Assembly: GCF_004307015.1 (NCBI RefSeq)
Contig: NZ_SIJL01000006.1
Location: 1-57,891, forward strand
Length of the DNA: 57,891 bases
Direction: 5' to 3'
Source: Thermus thermamylovorans
GTDB lineage: Bacteria; Deinococcota; Deinococci; Deinococcales; Thermaceae
The notes beneath the pieces are model-generated. The model was not told the DNA's origin, did no database searches, and saw nothing but the letters and a program-made list of their open reading frames with translations. The position numbers and the translations under genes were made by a program. Shown in pieces: positions 14,277 through 23,372 of this stretch (the stretch's first letter is position 1; each line of letters starts with the position of its first letter).

Positions 14277-16693
14277 CACTTCTCCTCCTCCACGGCGAAG
14301 GCGCTTACCACCTCGTCCTCCTCGGGGAGGCTCATCACCCTGACCCCGGCGGTGGGGCGGGAGGCCTGGCGGATCTCCGCCACGGGGGTGCGGATGGCGA
14401 GGCCCTTCTTGGAGAGGACCAGGAGGTCCTCCGTGCCCCGCACCTTGAGGAGGGCGGCCAGGCGGCCCACCTTCAGGGAAACGGCGTAGGTGATCACCCC
14501 CACCCCGCCCCGGCCCTGCAGGGGGTACTCGGCGAGGGGGGTGCGCTTCCCGTAGCCCCGGGTGCTCACCGCGAGGAGGTCCACCATCTCCCCCGGCTTC
14601 ACCGTCACCAAGGAGACCACCCGGTCCCCGGGTTTCTTGAAGCGAATGCCGGTAACCCCCTGGCTGTCCCGGCCCGTGGCCCGCACCTCCTCTAAGGGGA
14701 AGCGGATGGCCTGGCCCTCGCGGGTGGCCAGGAGGGCCTCGTCCTCGGGGTCGGAGAGGGCCACCCCGATGAGGCGGTCCCCCTCCTGGAGCCGGAGGGC
14801 GATGAGGCCCGCCGCGCCCAGGTTGCCGTACTCCCGAAGGGCGGTGCGCTTGATGAGGCCCCGCTCGGTGGCGAAGACCAGGTACCCCTCCCCCTCCAGG
14901 CCCCGCACGGCGAGGAGGGCGGCCACCTCCTCCTCCTCGGTGAGGGGCAGGAGGGTCCGCACGTGCACCCCCCGCGCCTGGCGGCCCATCTCCGGGAGGT
15001 CGTAGACCTTGAGGCGGTAGACCCGGCCCCGGCCCGTGAAGAGGAGGAGGTCGTCGTGGGCGTCGGCCACGAAGACCTCCGTGGCTTGGTCCTCCTCCTT
15101 GGTCTTCCCCGCCACCAGGCCCTTTCCGCCCCTACCTTGGGCCCGGTAGCTCTCCAGGGGGAGGCGCTTTAGGAAGCCCTGGGCGGTGAGGGTGATGACC
15201 ATGGGCTCGTCCTCGATGAGGTCCTCCGGGTGGAAGCTCTCCTCAAACTCGGCGATGAGGGTACGCCGCTCGTCCCCGTACTTTTCCTTCACCCGGAGGA
15301 GGTCCGCCTTCACCTCGGCCCAGAGGCGGGCTTCCTCCTCGAGGATGGCCTTGAGCCGGGCGATCTCCTCCATGAGCCCGCGGTACTCCTCCAAGAGCTT
15401 TTCCCGCTCCAGGGCCACCAGGCGCTGGAGGCGCATGTCCAGGATGGCCTGGGCCTGGACCTCGGAGAGGCCGAAGCGGGCCATGAGGCCCTGGCGGGCC
15501 TCCTGGGCGTCCTGGGAGCCGCGGATCAGGGCGATGACCTCGTCGATGTGGTCCAGGGCGATGAGGAGCCCCTCCAGGACGTGGGCCCGCTCCTGGGCCT
15601 TCTTGAGGTCGAAGAGGCTTCGGCGCCGCACCACCTCCTTGCGGTGGTCCAGGTAGTGGCGCATGAGCTCGAGGAGGGAGAGGACCTTGGGCTCCCCCCC
15701 CACGATGGCCAGGAGGTTCACCGTAAAGGAGGTCTGCAGGGCGGTGTGCTTGTAGAGCTGGTTCAGGACCACCTGGGGGTTGGCCCCCCGCTTGAGTTCG
15801 ATGGCGATCCTAAGGCCCTGGCGGTCGGACTCGTCCCTGAGGGCCACGATGTCCTCGATCTTTTTGGCCTTGACCAGGGCGGCGATCTGGGCGATGAGGC
15901 CGGCCTTGTTCACCTGGTAGGGGATTTCCGTGATCACCAGCAGGGGCCTCTGGCCCTTTTCCTCAATGCGCACCTTGGCCCGCACCTTGAGGCTGCCCCG
16001 GCCCGTGGCGTAGGCTTCCCGGATCCCCTTTTTGGAGAGCTTCCCCCCGGTGGGGAAGTCGGGGCCCGGGAGGTGGCGCATGACCTCTTCCAGGGTGATT
16101 TCCGGGTTGTCGATCATGGCCGCCAGGGCGTCCACCACCTCCTTTAGGTTGTGGGGCGGGAGGCTCGTGGCCATGCCCACGGCGATGCCGCTTGAGCCGT
16201 TCACCAGGAGGTTGGGGAGGGCGGCGGGGAGGACCTCGGGTTCCTTGAGGGAGCCATCGTAGTTGGGGCGGAAGCCCACCGTCTCCTTGTCGATGTCCAG
16301 GAGCATCTCCGCCCCCAGGGGGGAGAGGCGGGCCTCGGTGTAGCGCTGGGCGGCGGGGGGGTCCCCGTCGATGGAGCCAAAGTTCCCCTGGCCGTCCACC
16401 AGGGGGTAGCGCAGGTTCCAGGGCTGGCTCAAGCGCACCAGGGCCTCGTAGATGGCCGCGTCCCCGTGGGGGTGGTACTTGCCCATGACCTCGCCCACGA
16501 TCTTGGCGCTCTTCACGTGCTTGCGGCCTGGGAGCACCCCCTCCTGGTGGGCGCCGTAGAGGATGCGCCTTTGGACCGGCTTCAGCCCGTCCCGCACGTC
16601 CGGAAGGGCCCGGTCCACGATGACGGACATGGCGTAGTTGATGAAGCTCTGCTTGAGCTCCTCGGTGATCTCCACGGGCAGAACCTGGGACAT
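14276..16693 (-). CDS. gyrA: DNA gyrase subunit A
   Basis: The breakage-reunion subunit of the type II topoisomerase that introduces negative supercoils. 805 residues: winged-helix and tower domains (1-480) with the DNA-attaching tyrosine Y118 in [10 protein letters not shown], then a six-bladed C-terminal propeller with a GyrA box QGRGGKG and the degenerate QGRGGVG later. In the quinolone pocket the E. coli Ser83 and Asp87 positions are A79 and E83 (GDAAIYE), which in other bacteria lowers quinolone binding. It has its own leadered promoter with a perfect palindrome at the mRNA 5' end, and AGGAG before ATG. cutA follows. Confidence 0.97.
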   Translation of the reverse strand: MSQVLPVEITEELKQSFINYAMSVIVDRALPDVRDGLKPVQRRILYGAHQEGVLPGRKHVKSAKIVGEVMGKYHPHGDAAIYEALVRLSQPWNLRYPLVDGQGNFGSIDGDPPAAQRYTEARLSPLGAEMLLDIDKETVGFRPNYDGSLKEPEVLPAALPNLLVNGSSGIAVGMATSLPPHNLKEVVDALAAMIDNPEITLEEVMRHLPGPDFPTGGKLSKKGIREAYATGRGSLKVRAKVRIEEKGQRPLLVITEIPYQVNKAGLIAQIAALVKAKKIEDIVALRDESDRQGLRIAIELKRGANPQVVLNQLYKHTALQTSFTVNLLAIVGGEPKVLSLLELMRHYLDHRKEVVRRRSLFDLKKAQERAHVLEGLLIALDHIDEVIALIRGSQDAQEARQGLMARFGLSEVQAQAILDMRLQRLVALEREKLLEEYRGLMEEIARLKAILEEEARLWAEVKADLLRVKEKYGDERRTLIAEFEESFHPEDLIEDEPMVITLTAQGFLKRLPLESYRAQGRGGKGLVAGKTKEEDQATEVFVADAHDDLLLFTGRGRVYRLKVYDLPEMGRQARGVHVRTLLPLTEEEEVAALLAVRGLEGEGYLVFATERGLIKRTALREYGNLGAAGLIALRLQEGDRLIGVALSDPEDEALLATREGQAIRFPLEEVRATGRDSQGVTGIRFKKPGDRVVSLVTVKPGEMVDLLAVSTRGYGKRTPLAEYPLQGRGGVGVITYAVSLKVGRLAALLKVRGTEDLLVLSKKGLAIRTPVAEIRQASRPTAGVRVMSLPEEDEVVSAFAVEEEK

Positions 16694-16706
16694 AGCGCTC
16701 CTAAAG

Positions 16707-16720
16707 GGCGTCTAGACGCC
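16707..16720 (-). promoter_or_regulatory. Palindrome at the gyrA mRNA 5' end
   Basis: GGCGTCTAGACGCC is a perfect 14-nt palindrome starting at or next to the predicted +1 (about 16721). It could be an operator or a 5' stabilising hairpin. Confidence 0.6.
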
Positions 16721-16727
16721 GCTTTTC

Positions 16728-16757
16728 ATTATAGCACCTTTCCGCGGCCTAACCCAA
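16728..16757 (-). promoter_or_regulatory. gyrA promoter
   Basis: -10 TATAAT (16728-16733, consensus) with a weak -35 TTGGGT 18 nt upstream. This is the only perfect -10 in the window. The short 5' UTR holds the 16707-16720 palindrome and the AGGAG Shine-Dalgarno. Confidence 0.75.
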
Positions 16758-16859
16758 TCTTTCTGCACCCAGAGCAAAAACTTTGCGCCCTTCTATGCCG
16801 TCCCCTTCCCGCGCCCCTTTCCCTTGGGCCCTTTCCCGGGGTTCCCGCGCGGGGCGGTG

Positions 16860-17270
16860 TCAGGCCCCCGCCTCCTCCGCCGCCCTCAGGTAGTCCTCTT
16901 CCGCCACCGGGTCCCCCCAGTAGGCCGTTCGGCCCTGGGGGTCCGCCCCCTGGAGGGCCAGGTGGGCCATGAAGCGGCCGGGAGCCGCCCCGTGCCAGTG
17001 CTCCTCCCCCGGGGCGAAGAGGACCACGTCCCCCGGGAGGAGGAGCCTGGCCTCCTGGCCGCGGCTTTGCGCCAGGCCCACCCCCTCCACCACGTGGAGG
17101 ACCTGCCCCTGGGGGTGGGCGTGCCAGTGGGTGCGCCCCCCGGGGGCGAAGCGCACCAGGAGAAGGCCCACCTCCCCAGGCCTTGCCGGGAGGAGGACCT
17201 CCAGGAAGACCTCCCCTGTGAACCAGTCCGCCGAACCCCGTTCCGTACGCCTTTGCCGAAGCAGTTCCAT
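16860..17270 (-). CDS. Cupin-domain protein
   Basis: A 136-residue single cupin barrel. Metal-binding motif 1 is THWHAHPQGQVLHVVEG (three His and a Gln where Glu is common) and motif 2 is PGDVVLFAPGEEHWHGA. Similar proteins are often found with carboxymuconolactone decarboxylases, but no enzyme activity can be assigned. It begins 2 nt after the aroQ stop in the same direction and is probably cotranscribed. The 126 nt between its stop and the gyrA promoter contain nothing recognised. Confidence 0.82.
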   Translation of the reverse strand: MELLRQRRTERGSADWFTGEVFLEVLLPARPGEVGLLLVRFAPGGRTHWHAHPQGQVLHVVEGVGLAQSRGQEARLLLPGDVVLFAPGEEHWHGAAPGRFMAHLALQGADPQGRTAYWGDPVAEEDYLRAAEEAGA

Positions 17271-17271
17271 A

Positions 17272-17712
17272 TCATCCCCCCACTTCCAGGACCTCGGCGA
17301 GGTAGACCAGGGCCAGCTTGTAGGAGAGGGGACCGAAGCCGGAGACGATACCCCGGCAGGCCCCTGCCGTCACCGAGTGCTGGCGGAAGGGCTCCCGGGC
17401 GTGGAGGTTGGTGAGGTGCACCTCCACCGCGGGCAGGGGCTGGGCCCTCAGGGCGTCCAGGAGGGCGTAGGAGTAGTGGGTGAGGGCCCCGGGGTTCAGG
17501 ACGATGGCCAGGAAGCCCTCCCGGTGGGCCCCCTGCACCCACTCGATGAGCTGGCCCTCGTAGTTGCTCTGGCGGAAGGCCACCCCCAGGCCCAGCTCCG
17601 CCCCCCAGGCCTCGCAGAGGGCCTCCAGCTCCTCCAGGGTCGTCCGGCCGTACACCTCCGGCTCCCGCTGGCCCAGCAGGTTCAGGTTGGGACCGTTCAG
17701 GATCAGCACCAT
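17272..17712 (-). CDS. aroQ: Type II 3-dehydroquinate dehydratase
   Basis: Third step of the shikimate pathway, trans-dehydration of 3-dehydroquinate; forms dodecamers. 146 residues with GPNLNLLGQREPEVYG (catalytic Y21), RQSNYEGQL (48-56) and the catalytic H100 in VEVHLTNLHAREPFR. Normal length. ATG with an AAAGGAG Shine-Dalgarno; a -10 TATCCT lies at 17731-17736, giving a leader of about 11 nt. It heads a two-gene unit with the cupin. Confidence 0.95.
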   Translation of the reverse strand: MVLILNGPNLNLLGQREPEVYGRTTLEELEALCEAWGAELGLGVAFRQSNYEGQLIEWVQGAHREGFLAIVLNPGALTHYSYALLDALRAQPLPAVEVHLTNLHAREPFRQHSVTAGACRGIVSGFGPLSYKLALVYLAEVLEVGG

Positions 17713-17730
17713 GGGGGCTCCTTTCCCCTT

Positions 17731-17736
17731 AGGATA
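17731..17736 (-). promoter_or_regulatory. -10 box of aroQ
   Basis: TATCCT on the - strand, 18 nt before the ATG, followed by AAAGGAG; no good -35. Confidence 0.4.
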
Positions 17737-17807
17737 ACCGGGCTTGCCGCCGGGCCCCCCTCTAGGAGGTGCCCGGGGATCCCGCCCCCTTCTTGCGCGG
17801 CTTCCCC

Positions 17808-19043
17808 CTACCCCAGGCGCAGGAGGGAGAGGACCTCCACGTGGTGGGTGAAGGGGAAGAAGTCGTAGGGGCGGGCGAAGGCCAAGGCGTAGCCTCCCCG
17901 CACCAGCTCCCCCACGTCCCGGGCCCAGGTGGCGGGGTTGCAGGCGATGTAGAGAACCTCCCTGGGCCGGGTTTCCAGGAGGTAGCGGCGCACCCCCGGG
18001 GAGAGCCCCGCCCGGGGCGGGTCCAGGACCACCAGGTCAAAGGCCCCCAGGCGGGCCGCCTCCCTGGCATCCCCCCGGTGGAAGCGCACGTTTTCCACCC
18101 CCAGCCGCCTCCGGTCCGCCTCCCCCCGGCGCACCGCCTCCTTGCCGATCTCCACCGCCACCACCTCCCGGAAGCGGGGGGCGAGGAGAAGGGAGAGGAG
18201 GCCGCTGCCCGCGTAGAGCTCCAGGGCCCGTCCGCCCCCCGCCACCAGACCTTGGGCCTCCTCCAGAAGCTCTCCCGCCGCCAGGGGGTTCGCCTGGCTG
18301 AAGCCCTCCACGCTCACGCTGGCGGTGAGGGGGCCGAAGCGCTCCCGGAGGGTTCCCTCTCCCTGAAGGAGCTGGACGCGCCCCCGGAAACGGCCCCTCT
18401 CCGAGGGCTCGGCCCAGACCACCCCGGCGAACCCCTCCCGCACCAGGGCCCTGGCGGGGCGCTTTAAGGCCTCGGGGCTTCCCCCGATGAGCCCGAGGAG
18501 GACCTTTCCTTCCAGGAGGCTTCCCCTCAGGGCCACCTCCTCCACGGGGAGGGGCCAGAGGGAAAGCACCCGCAAGGCCTGGGCTAAGGGCTCGGCCACC
18601 AGGGGGTCCTCCTCCACCCGCACCAGGCCGTGGCTATTCGGCAGGCGGTAGGCCAGCCCCCCCAGGGGGTGGCGGGCGTACTGGGCGGCGGTGCGGTAGG
18701 CGAGGGCCCGGGGGGAAGGGCGGATGGGGCTTAGGGGAAAGGGGAGCTTGGCGATGCGCTCCAGGGCGTCTTGCACCAGGCCCGCCTTCAGGGGAAGCTG
18801 GCTCTCGTAGAGGAGGGGCAGGTCGGCGGTGGGGGGGAGGGGATGCGGGTAACGGTCGGGGCGGGGGGTGAGCACCTCCGCCTCCTCCAGGAAAAGGGCC
18901 CCCTTGCGGCGCGTGGGCCTGCCCCGCACCACCTCCCCCGGGAGGGCCCCCCGGACCAGGACCGTCCCCTCCTCCGTGCGGGCCAGGCCGTAGCCCCCCG
19001 GCACCAGCTTCTCCACCCGCAACACCCTCACGGGCCTTACCAT
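17808..19043 (-). CDS. RNA m5U methyltransferase family protein (RumA/TrmA-like)
   Basis: A SAM-dependent RNA uridine-C5 methyltransferase. The N-terminal 55 residues form a TRAM RNA-binding domain ([20 protein letters not shown]). The SAM site [16 protein letters not shown] lies near residue 270, and the catalytic motif [11 protein letters not shown] gives C368, with DPPRAG before it. The four Fe-S cysteines of RumA are absent. 411 residues from ATG 19043; if the -10 TATGGT at 19039-19044 is used, GTG 19031 is the start. The target (tRNA or 23S rRNA) cannot be read from sequence. Confidence 0.85.
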   Translation of the reverse strand: MVRPVRVLRVEKLVPGGYGLARTEEGTVLVRGALPGEVVRGRPTRRKGALFLEEAEVLTPRPDRYPHPLPPTADLPLLYESQLPLKAGLVQDALERIAKLPFPLSPIRPSPRALAYRTAAQYARHPLGGLAYRLPNSHGLVRVEEDPLVAEPLAQALRVLSLWPLPVEEVALRGSLLEGKVLLGLIGGSPEALKRPARALVREGFAGVVWAEPSERGRFRGRVQLLQGEGTLRERFGPLTASVSVEGFSQANPLAAGELLEEAQGLVAGGGRALELYAGSGLLSLLLAPRFREVVAVEIGKEAVRRGEADRRRLGVENVRFHRGDAREAARLGAFDLVVLDPPRAGLSPGVRRYLLETRPREVLYIACNPATWARDVGELVRGGYALAFARPYDFFPFTHHVEVLSLLRLG

Positions 19044-19044
19044 A
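19039..19044 (-). promoter_or_regulatory. Possible leaderless -10 of the RNA methyltransferase
   Basis: TATGGT on the - strand, 7 nt before GTG 19031. It overlaps ATG 19043, so only one of the two start assignments can be right. Confidence 0.4.
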
Positions 19045-19062
19045 CCCCGGGCCCCTTGGCGC

Positions 19063-19068
19063 TAAGAT
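19063..19068 (+). promoter_or_regulatory. Leaderless -10 box of the NarL-type regulator
   Basis: TAAGAT, 6 nt before the GTG at 19075; no clear -35. Confidence 0.5.
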
Positions 19069-19074
19069 GAGGGG

Positions 19075-19728
19075 GTGATCCGGGTACTCTTAGCGGACGA
19101 CCACGCCCTCTTCCGCCAGGGCCTGAAGAGCCTTCTGGAGGCGGAGGGGGACTTCCGGGTGGTGGGGGAGGCCAAGGACGGCTGGGAGGCCATGCGGCAC
19201 GCCCTCGAGGCCAAGCCGGACGTGATCCTCATGGACATCCAGATGCCGGGCCTGGACGGGGTGCAGGCCACCCAGGCCATCCTCAAGGAGTGGCCCGGGG
19301 CCAAGGTCATCATCCTCACCATGTACCGCCAGGACGCCTACGTCTTCGAGGCGGTGAAGGCGGGGGCCCGGGGCTACCTCCTCAAGGACACCGACGCCAG
19401 CGAGCTCATCGGGGCCATCCGCCGGGTGCACGCGGGGGAGGTCCTCCTGGACGCGGAGCTCGCCGGGCGGATCATCCAGGACTTCCGCGCCAAGAAGGAG
19501 GCCAGCACCCCCCTGCACGCGGAGCTTTCCGAGCGGGAGATCCAGATCCTCAAGCTGGTGGCCCAGGGCTACACCAACCTGGAGATCGCCGCCGAGCTGC
19601 AGCTTTCCGAAAAGACGGTGCGCAACCGCCTTTCCGAGATCTTCCAGAAGCTTCACCTCAACAACCGCACCCAGGCCGCCCTCTACGCCATCCGCGAGGG
19701 GCTGGCCCAGCCCGAGCCGGAAGAGTAG
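19075..19728 (+). CDS. NarL/FixJ-family response regulator
   Basis: A two-component transcription regulator without an adjacent sensor kinase (orphan). The receiver domain has DD (8-9), phospho-acceptor D54 in LMDIQMPG, and the Lys in GYLLKDTD. The LuxR-type helix-turn-helix covers about 148-210, with [22 protein letters not shown] and [17 protein letters not shown]. 217 residues. GTG start with a -10 6 nt upstream. Its stop shares a base with the next start (TAGTG), so it is coupled to the M20 peptidase. Confidence 0.92.
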   Translation: MIRVLLADDHALFRQGLKSLLEAEGDFRVVGEAKDGWEAMRHALEAKPDVILMDIQMPGLDGVQATQAILKEWPGAKVIILTMYRQDAYVFEAVKAGARGYLLKDTDASELIGAIRRVHAGEVLLDAELAGRIIQDFRAKKEASTPLHAELSEREIQILKLVAQGYTNLEIAAELQLSEKTVRNRLSEIFQKLHLNNRTQAALYAIREGLAQPEPEE

Positions 19729-20717
19729 TGGACCCGGTGCGCTTCCTCCTGGAACTCGCTCCCCTGGCGGGGGAGGAGGCCCGGGGGGCCTACGTGGCCG
19801 CCCGGCTGCCAGGGGCGAGGCGGGACGGGCTGGGGAACGTCTGGGCCGGGGAGGGCCGGGTGCTCCTCCTGGCCCACCTGGACACCGTCCTGCCCCCCAG
19901 GCCCCCCAGGCGGGCGGGGGAGCGGCTGTACGCCCCCGGGGTGGGGGACAACTCCGCGGGGGTGGCCGTCCTCCTCTCCCTGCCGGAGATGCCGGGGGTG
20001 GTGCGGGGCTTCACCGTGGGGGAGGAGGGCCTGGGGAACCTCAAGGGGGCGAGGGCCCTGGTGGAAGCCCTGAGGCCCGAGGTGGTGGTGGCGGTGGACG
20101 GCTACCTCCCCGGGGTGGTGGACCGGGCCCTGGGGGCGGTGCGCTTCCGGGCCCGCTTCCTGGGCCCGGGGGGGCACGCTTGGGGGGACCGGGGCCACCC
20201 CAATCCCGTCTTCGCCCTGGCCGAGGGCCTCCTGGGCCTGAGGGCCCTCCTGGACGGGGGGGAGGAGGCCAGCCTCAACGCCAGCGGCCTGCGGGCGGGG
20301 GAGGCGGTGAACGCCATCCCCCAGGAAGCCGCCGCCCTCCTGGAGGTCCGCGCCCCCGACCCGGACCGCCTGGCAGCCCTTCGCCAGGCGGTCCAGGCCG
20401 TCCTGGCGGAGGCGGCCCGCCGCCAGGGGGTGGAGCTCGCCTTAGAGGTGGTGGGGGAAAGGCCCGCGGGGTGCACCGCCACCCCCGGGCTCCTGCGGGC
20501 GGCGGAAGGAGCCCTGGCCCGGATCGGGGAGAGGCCCCTTTTCGGCCCCGGCTCCACCGACGCGGGCGCCGCCGTCGAGCGGGGGATCCCCGCCCTGGGC
20601 CTTGGGGTCTACCGGGGGGGCGGGGCCCACACCGAGGGGGAGTGGGTGCTCCCCCAAAGCCTCCGGGAGGGACGGGAGGTCCTCCTGGCCTTTCTGGAGG
20701 CCCTGGGCGTAGGATAA
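19728..20717 (+). CDS. M20-family metallopeptidase
   Basis: A cytoplasmic zinc aminoacylase or carboxypeptidase fold (ArgE/DapE/CPG2 clan). Of 329 residues, HLDT (H50, D52), VGDNSAG (D74) and GEEG (E99, E100) are the metal ligands and catalytic base. A dimerisation-domain-like segment follows (about 130-250), then STDAG and AHTEGEW supply the remaining ligands. The usual GRG.VDMKGG motif reads APGVGDNSAGVA here. The substrate is unknown; LysK-type [LysW]-hydrolase activity is possible but no lys gene is near. GTG 19728 overlaps the regulator stop by one base; GTG 19737 is an alternative. Confidence 0.82.
   Translation: MDPVRFLLELAPLAGEEARGAYVAARLPGARRDGLGNVWAGEGRVLLLAHLDTVLPPRPPRRAGERLYAPGVGDNSAGVAVLLSLPEMPGVVRGFTVGEEGLGNLKGARALVEALRPEVVVAVDGYLPGVVDRALGAVRFRARFLGPGGHAWGDRGHPNPVFALAEGLLGLRALLDGGEEASLNASGLRAGEAVNAIPQEAAALLEVRAPDPDRLAALRQAVQAVLAEAARRQGVELALEVVGERPAGCTATPGLLRAAEGALARIGERPLFGPGSTDAGAAVERGIPALGLGVYRGGGAHTEGEWVLPQSLREGREVLLAFLEALGVG
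20710..20715 (+). promoter_or_regulatory. Leaderless -10 box of the DUF2229 gene
   Basis: TAGGAT, 7 nt before ATG 20723. It straddles the end of the peptidase gene, suggesting an internal start as well as read-through. Confidence 0.45.
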
Positions 20718-20722
20718 GGCGT

Positions 20723-21556
20723 ATGCGCGTGGGCGTCCTGGAAGGGTTCCTCTCCCGGCGCTACCTGGCCTTCTGGGAGGCCTACCTGAAGGCCCTGGGG
20801 GTGGAGGTGGTGCGGGCAGGGGTGGGGCCCGACCTGCGCCAGCCCTACTGCCTCCCCGTCCAGGGGCTCCTGGCCCAGGTGGCGGCCCTGAAGGCCCAGG
20901 GGGTGGACTACCTCCTCCTCCCTGACCCCCAGGGAGGGGTGGAGTCGGAAAGGGGCGGGGGAGGGTGCCCCTGGCTTGTGGACCTCGAGGCCGCCCTCCT
21001 CCGCTACTTCCCCGCCCCGCCTCCCGCCCTCAAGGTGCCCGCGGAGCTTTCCGAGCGGGTCCTGGGCCGGGCGGCGGAGGTGGGGCACCTCCTCACGCAA
21101 AACCCCATGCTGGTAGGCCGGGCCCTGGACCGGGTGCGGGGCCTCCTGAAGCCCCCCCCTCCCCTCAAGACCCCCCAGGGGAGCGTGGGGGTGGCGGCCC
21201 AGCCCTACCTCCTGGAGGACGAGGGCTTCCGGGAGGGGGTGGCGGAGGCCCTGGCCCGGGTGGGCCTCCTCCCCCACTTCCCCGACCTCCCGCCCGAAAG
21301 GCTCCGGGAGGAGGGGGAGAGGCTTTTCCCCCTGGACCTGCCCACGGACCGGGAGCTTTTGGGCATGGTCCACTACCTGGGGCGGCTGGGCCGGGTGCGG
21401 GGCCTCCTCCTGGTGGTCTCCTACGCCTGCCCGCCCATCCCCGGCCTCCTGCAAAAGGCGGCTCGGCGGCTCCACAAGCCCTACCGCCTCCTCACCTTGG
21501 GGGAGGCGTGGGAGGCCCCCTTGCGGAGCCTCAAGGAGGAGCTGGAGGGGGCCTGA
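20723..21556 (+). CDS. DUF2229-like protein (acyl-CoA dehydratase activase-related)
   Basis: The N-terminal GVLEGFLSRRYLAFWEAYLKALGVEVV followed by CLPVQGLLAQVAALKAQGVDYLLLPD resembles the DUF2229 portion of 2-hydroxyacyl-CoA dehydratase activases. Here it stands alone (277 residues) without the ATPase activase domain or the Fe-S dehydratase subunits. Cysteines at CLP, GGCPW and SYACPP could bind a cluster. The later segment GLLLVVSYACPPIPGLLQKAARR also fits that superfamily. Function is unknown. It follows the M20 peptidase closely. Confidence 0.6.
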   Translation: MRVGVLEGFLSRRYLAFWEAYLKALGVEVVRAGVGPDLRQPYCLPVQGLLAQVAALKAQGVDYLLLPDPQGGVESERGGGGCPWLVDLEAALLRYFPAPPPALKVPAELSERVLGRAAEVGHLLTQNPMLVGRALDRVRGLLKPPPPLKTPQGSVGVAAQPYLLEDEGFREGVAEALARVGLLPHFPDLPPERLREEGERLFPLDLPTDRELLGMVHYLGRLGRVRGLLLVVSYACPPIPGLLQKAARRLHKPYRLLTLGEAWEAPLRSLKEELEGA

Positions 21557-21616
21557 TGCCGCCCTGCGCGGGGGGAGGGATGTGGCCCCGCTTCCCTTTG
21601 CCCATGGGCTTTGGCG

Positions 21617-21622
21617 TAGACT
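21617..21622 (+). promoter_or_regulatory. Leaderless -10 box of the exporter operon
   Basis: TAGACT, 7 nt before ATG 21630. Confidence 0.5.
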
Positions 21623-21629
21623 TTAGGGC

Positions 21630-23372
21630 ATGACCGGCCGGTCAGCTCTCCTCCGGCTCCTCCCCTACCTCGTCCCCTACCGCCTGCCCTACGCCCTGGG
21701 GGTGGCGTTGGGCCTGGTCTCCATCTCCTTCTTCGTCCTCACCCCTTACTTCCTGCGCCTGGCGGTGGACGCCTTGGGGGAGGGGGGGCCTTACGGGCGC
21801 TACGCCCTCTTCCTCCTCCTCTCCGGCGGGGCCAGCGCCCTCCTCTCCTACCTCATGCGCCGCCTGGCGGTGGCCGCCAGCCGCCGGGTGGAGTACGACC
21901 TCCGGAAGGACCTTTTCCACCACCTCCTCCGCCTGGACCGGCCCTTCTACCAGAGGACCCGGGTGGGGGACCTCATGAACCGCCTCAACACCGACCTCTC
22001 CGCGGTGCGGGAGATGGTGGGGCCGGGGATCCTCATGGGCAGCCGCCTGGGCTTCCTCGTCCTCCTGGCCTTTCTCTCCATGTACCTGGTGAACCTCCGT
22101 CTGGCCCTGTACCTCACCCTCCTCCTCCCCCTGATCGCCTCGGTCATCTTCTTGCTCCTGCGGCTCATCGACCGCCGCTACCGGGAGGCCCAGGAGGCCT
22201 TCGACCGGATCAGCACCCTGGCCCAGGAGGCCTTCAGCGGCAGCCGGGTGGTGAAGGGGTACGCCCTGGAGGGCCGCTTTCTCGCCCGCTTCCAGGACCT
22301 GAACCGGGCCTACATGGGAAAAAGCCTGGCCCTGGCCAGGGTGGAGGGCCCCATGCAGGCCCTGATGGGCTTCCTCATGGGCTTCGCCTTCCTCACCGTC
22401 CTCTGGGCCGGCGGGGGGATGGTGCTCCGGGGGGAGATGACCGTGGGCCAGCTGGTCCAGTTCAACGCCTACCTGGCCCAGCTCACCTGGCCCATCCTGG
22501 GCCTGGGCTGGGTGATGGCCATGTACCAGCGGGGCCTCACCAGCCTCCGCCGCCTTCTGGAGCTCCAGGACCAGACCCCCCACATCCGGGACCAGGACCC
22601 CTTGCCCCTGGGGGCGGAGGACCTCACGGGGGAGGTGCGCTTCCAGGGGGTGGGCCTCGAGGTGGGGGGGCGCTGGCTCCTCAAGGACATCACCCTCACC
22701 GTCCCCGAGGGGATGACCCTGGGGATCACCGGGCGCACGGGGGCGGGGAAGAGCCTCCTCACCGCCCTCATCCCCCGGCTCCTCGACCCCACGGAGGGGG
22801 AGGTCTACCTGGGGGGCTACCCCCTGCGGCGCATCCCCCTCTCGGTCCTGCGCCAGGCGGTGGGGGTGGCCCCCCAGGAGCCCTTCCTCTTCAGCGAGAC
22901 CATTCTGGAAAACATCGCCTTCGGCCTGGAAGCCCCCGACCGGGAGAGGGTGGAGTGGGCGGCGAGGCTTGCGGGCATCCACGAGGAAATCCTCTCCTTC
23001 CCCAAGGGCTACGAAACCCTCCTCGGCGAGCGGGGGGTGACCCTCTCCGGGGGGCAGCGCCAGCGGGTGGCCCTGGCCCGGGCCCTGGCCAAGAGGCCCA
23101 AGGTCCTCATCCTGGACGACGCCCTTAGCGCCGTGGACACGGAGACCGAGGCCCGCATCCTCCAGGGCCTGAAGACCCTCCTGGGCCGCCAGACCACCTT
23201 CCTCATCTCCCACCGCACCGCCACCCTGCGCCACGCCGACTGGATCATCGTCCTGGAGGGGGGGCGGATCGTGGAGGAGGGGACCCACGAGAGCCTCCTG
23301 GAGGCCGGGGGCCTCTACGCGGAGCTGGACCGCTTCCAGCGCCTGGAGGCGGAGGGGGAGGTGGGGGGATGA
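21630..23372 (+). CDS. tmrB: Heterodimeric ABC exporter, degenerate-site subunit (TmrB-like)
   Basis: Half of an inner-membrane ABC multidrug or peptide exporter. 580 residues: a six-helix transmembrane domain (1-310), then a nucleotide-binding domain with Walker A GRTGAGKS, canonical signature LSGGQRQRVALARAL and Walker B LILDDALSAVD. The catalytic glutamate after Walker B is Asp, so its own ATP site is the non-hydrolytic one. This is how T. thermophilus TmrB differs from TmrA. It overlaps the partner gene by 4 nt (ATGA). Confidence 0.88.
   Translation: MTGRSALLRLLPYLVPYRLPYALGVALGLVSISFFVLTPYFLRLAVDALGEGGPYGRYALFLLLSGGASALLSYLMRRLAVAASRRVEYDLRKDLFHHLLRLDRPFYQRTRVGDLMNRLNTDLSAVREMVGPGILMGSRLGFLVLLAFLSMYLVNLRLALYLTLLLPLIASVIFLLLRLIDRRYREAQEAFDRISTLAQEAFSGSRVVKGYALEGRFLARFQDLNRAYMGKSLALARVEGPMQALMGFLMGFAFLTVLWAGGGMVLRGEMTVGQLVQFNAYLAQLTWPILGLGWVMAMYQRGLTSLRRLLELQDQTPHIRDQDPLPLGAEDLTGEVRFQGVGLEVGGRWLLKDITLTVPEGMTLGITGRTGAGKSLLTALIPRLLDPTEGEVYLGGYPLRRIPLSVLRQAVGVAPQEPFLFSETILENIAFGLEAPDRERVEWAARLAGIHEEILSFPKGYETLLGERGVTLSGGQRQRVALARALAKRPKVLILDDALSAVDTETEARILQGLKTLLGRQTTFLISHRTATLRHADWIIVLEGGRIVEEGTHESLLEAGGLYAELDRFQRLEAEGEVGG

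Noticed and set aside
19728-20717. LysK of the LysW-dependent lysine pathway
   Set aside because: The protein is in the right clan, but the characteristic motif is altered and no lysW, lysX, lysZ or lysY is in the window, so only the family name is given.
20180-20722. Upstream extension of the DUF2229 frame
   Set aside because: It overlaps the M20 peptidase in another frame with Gly/Pro-rich nonsense; the family N-terminus begins at ATG 20723.
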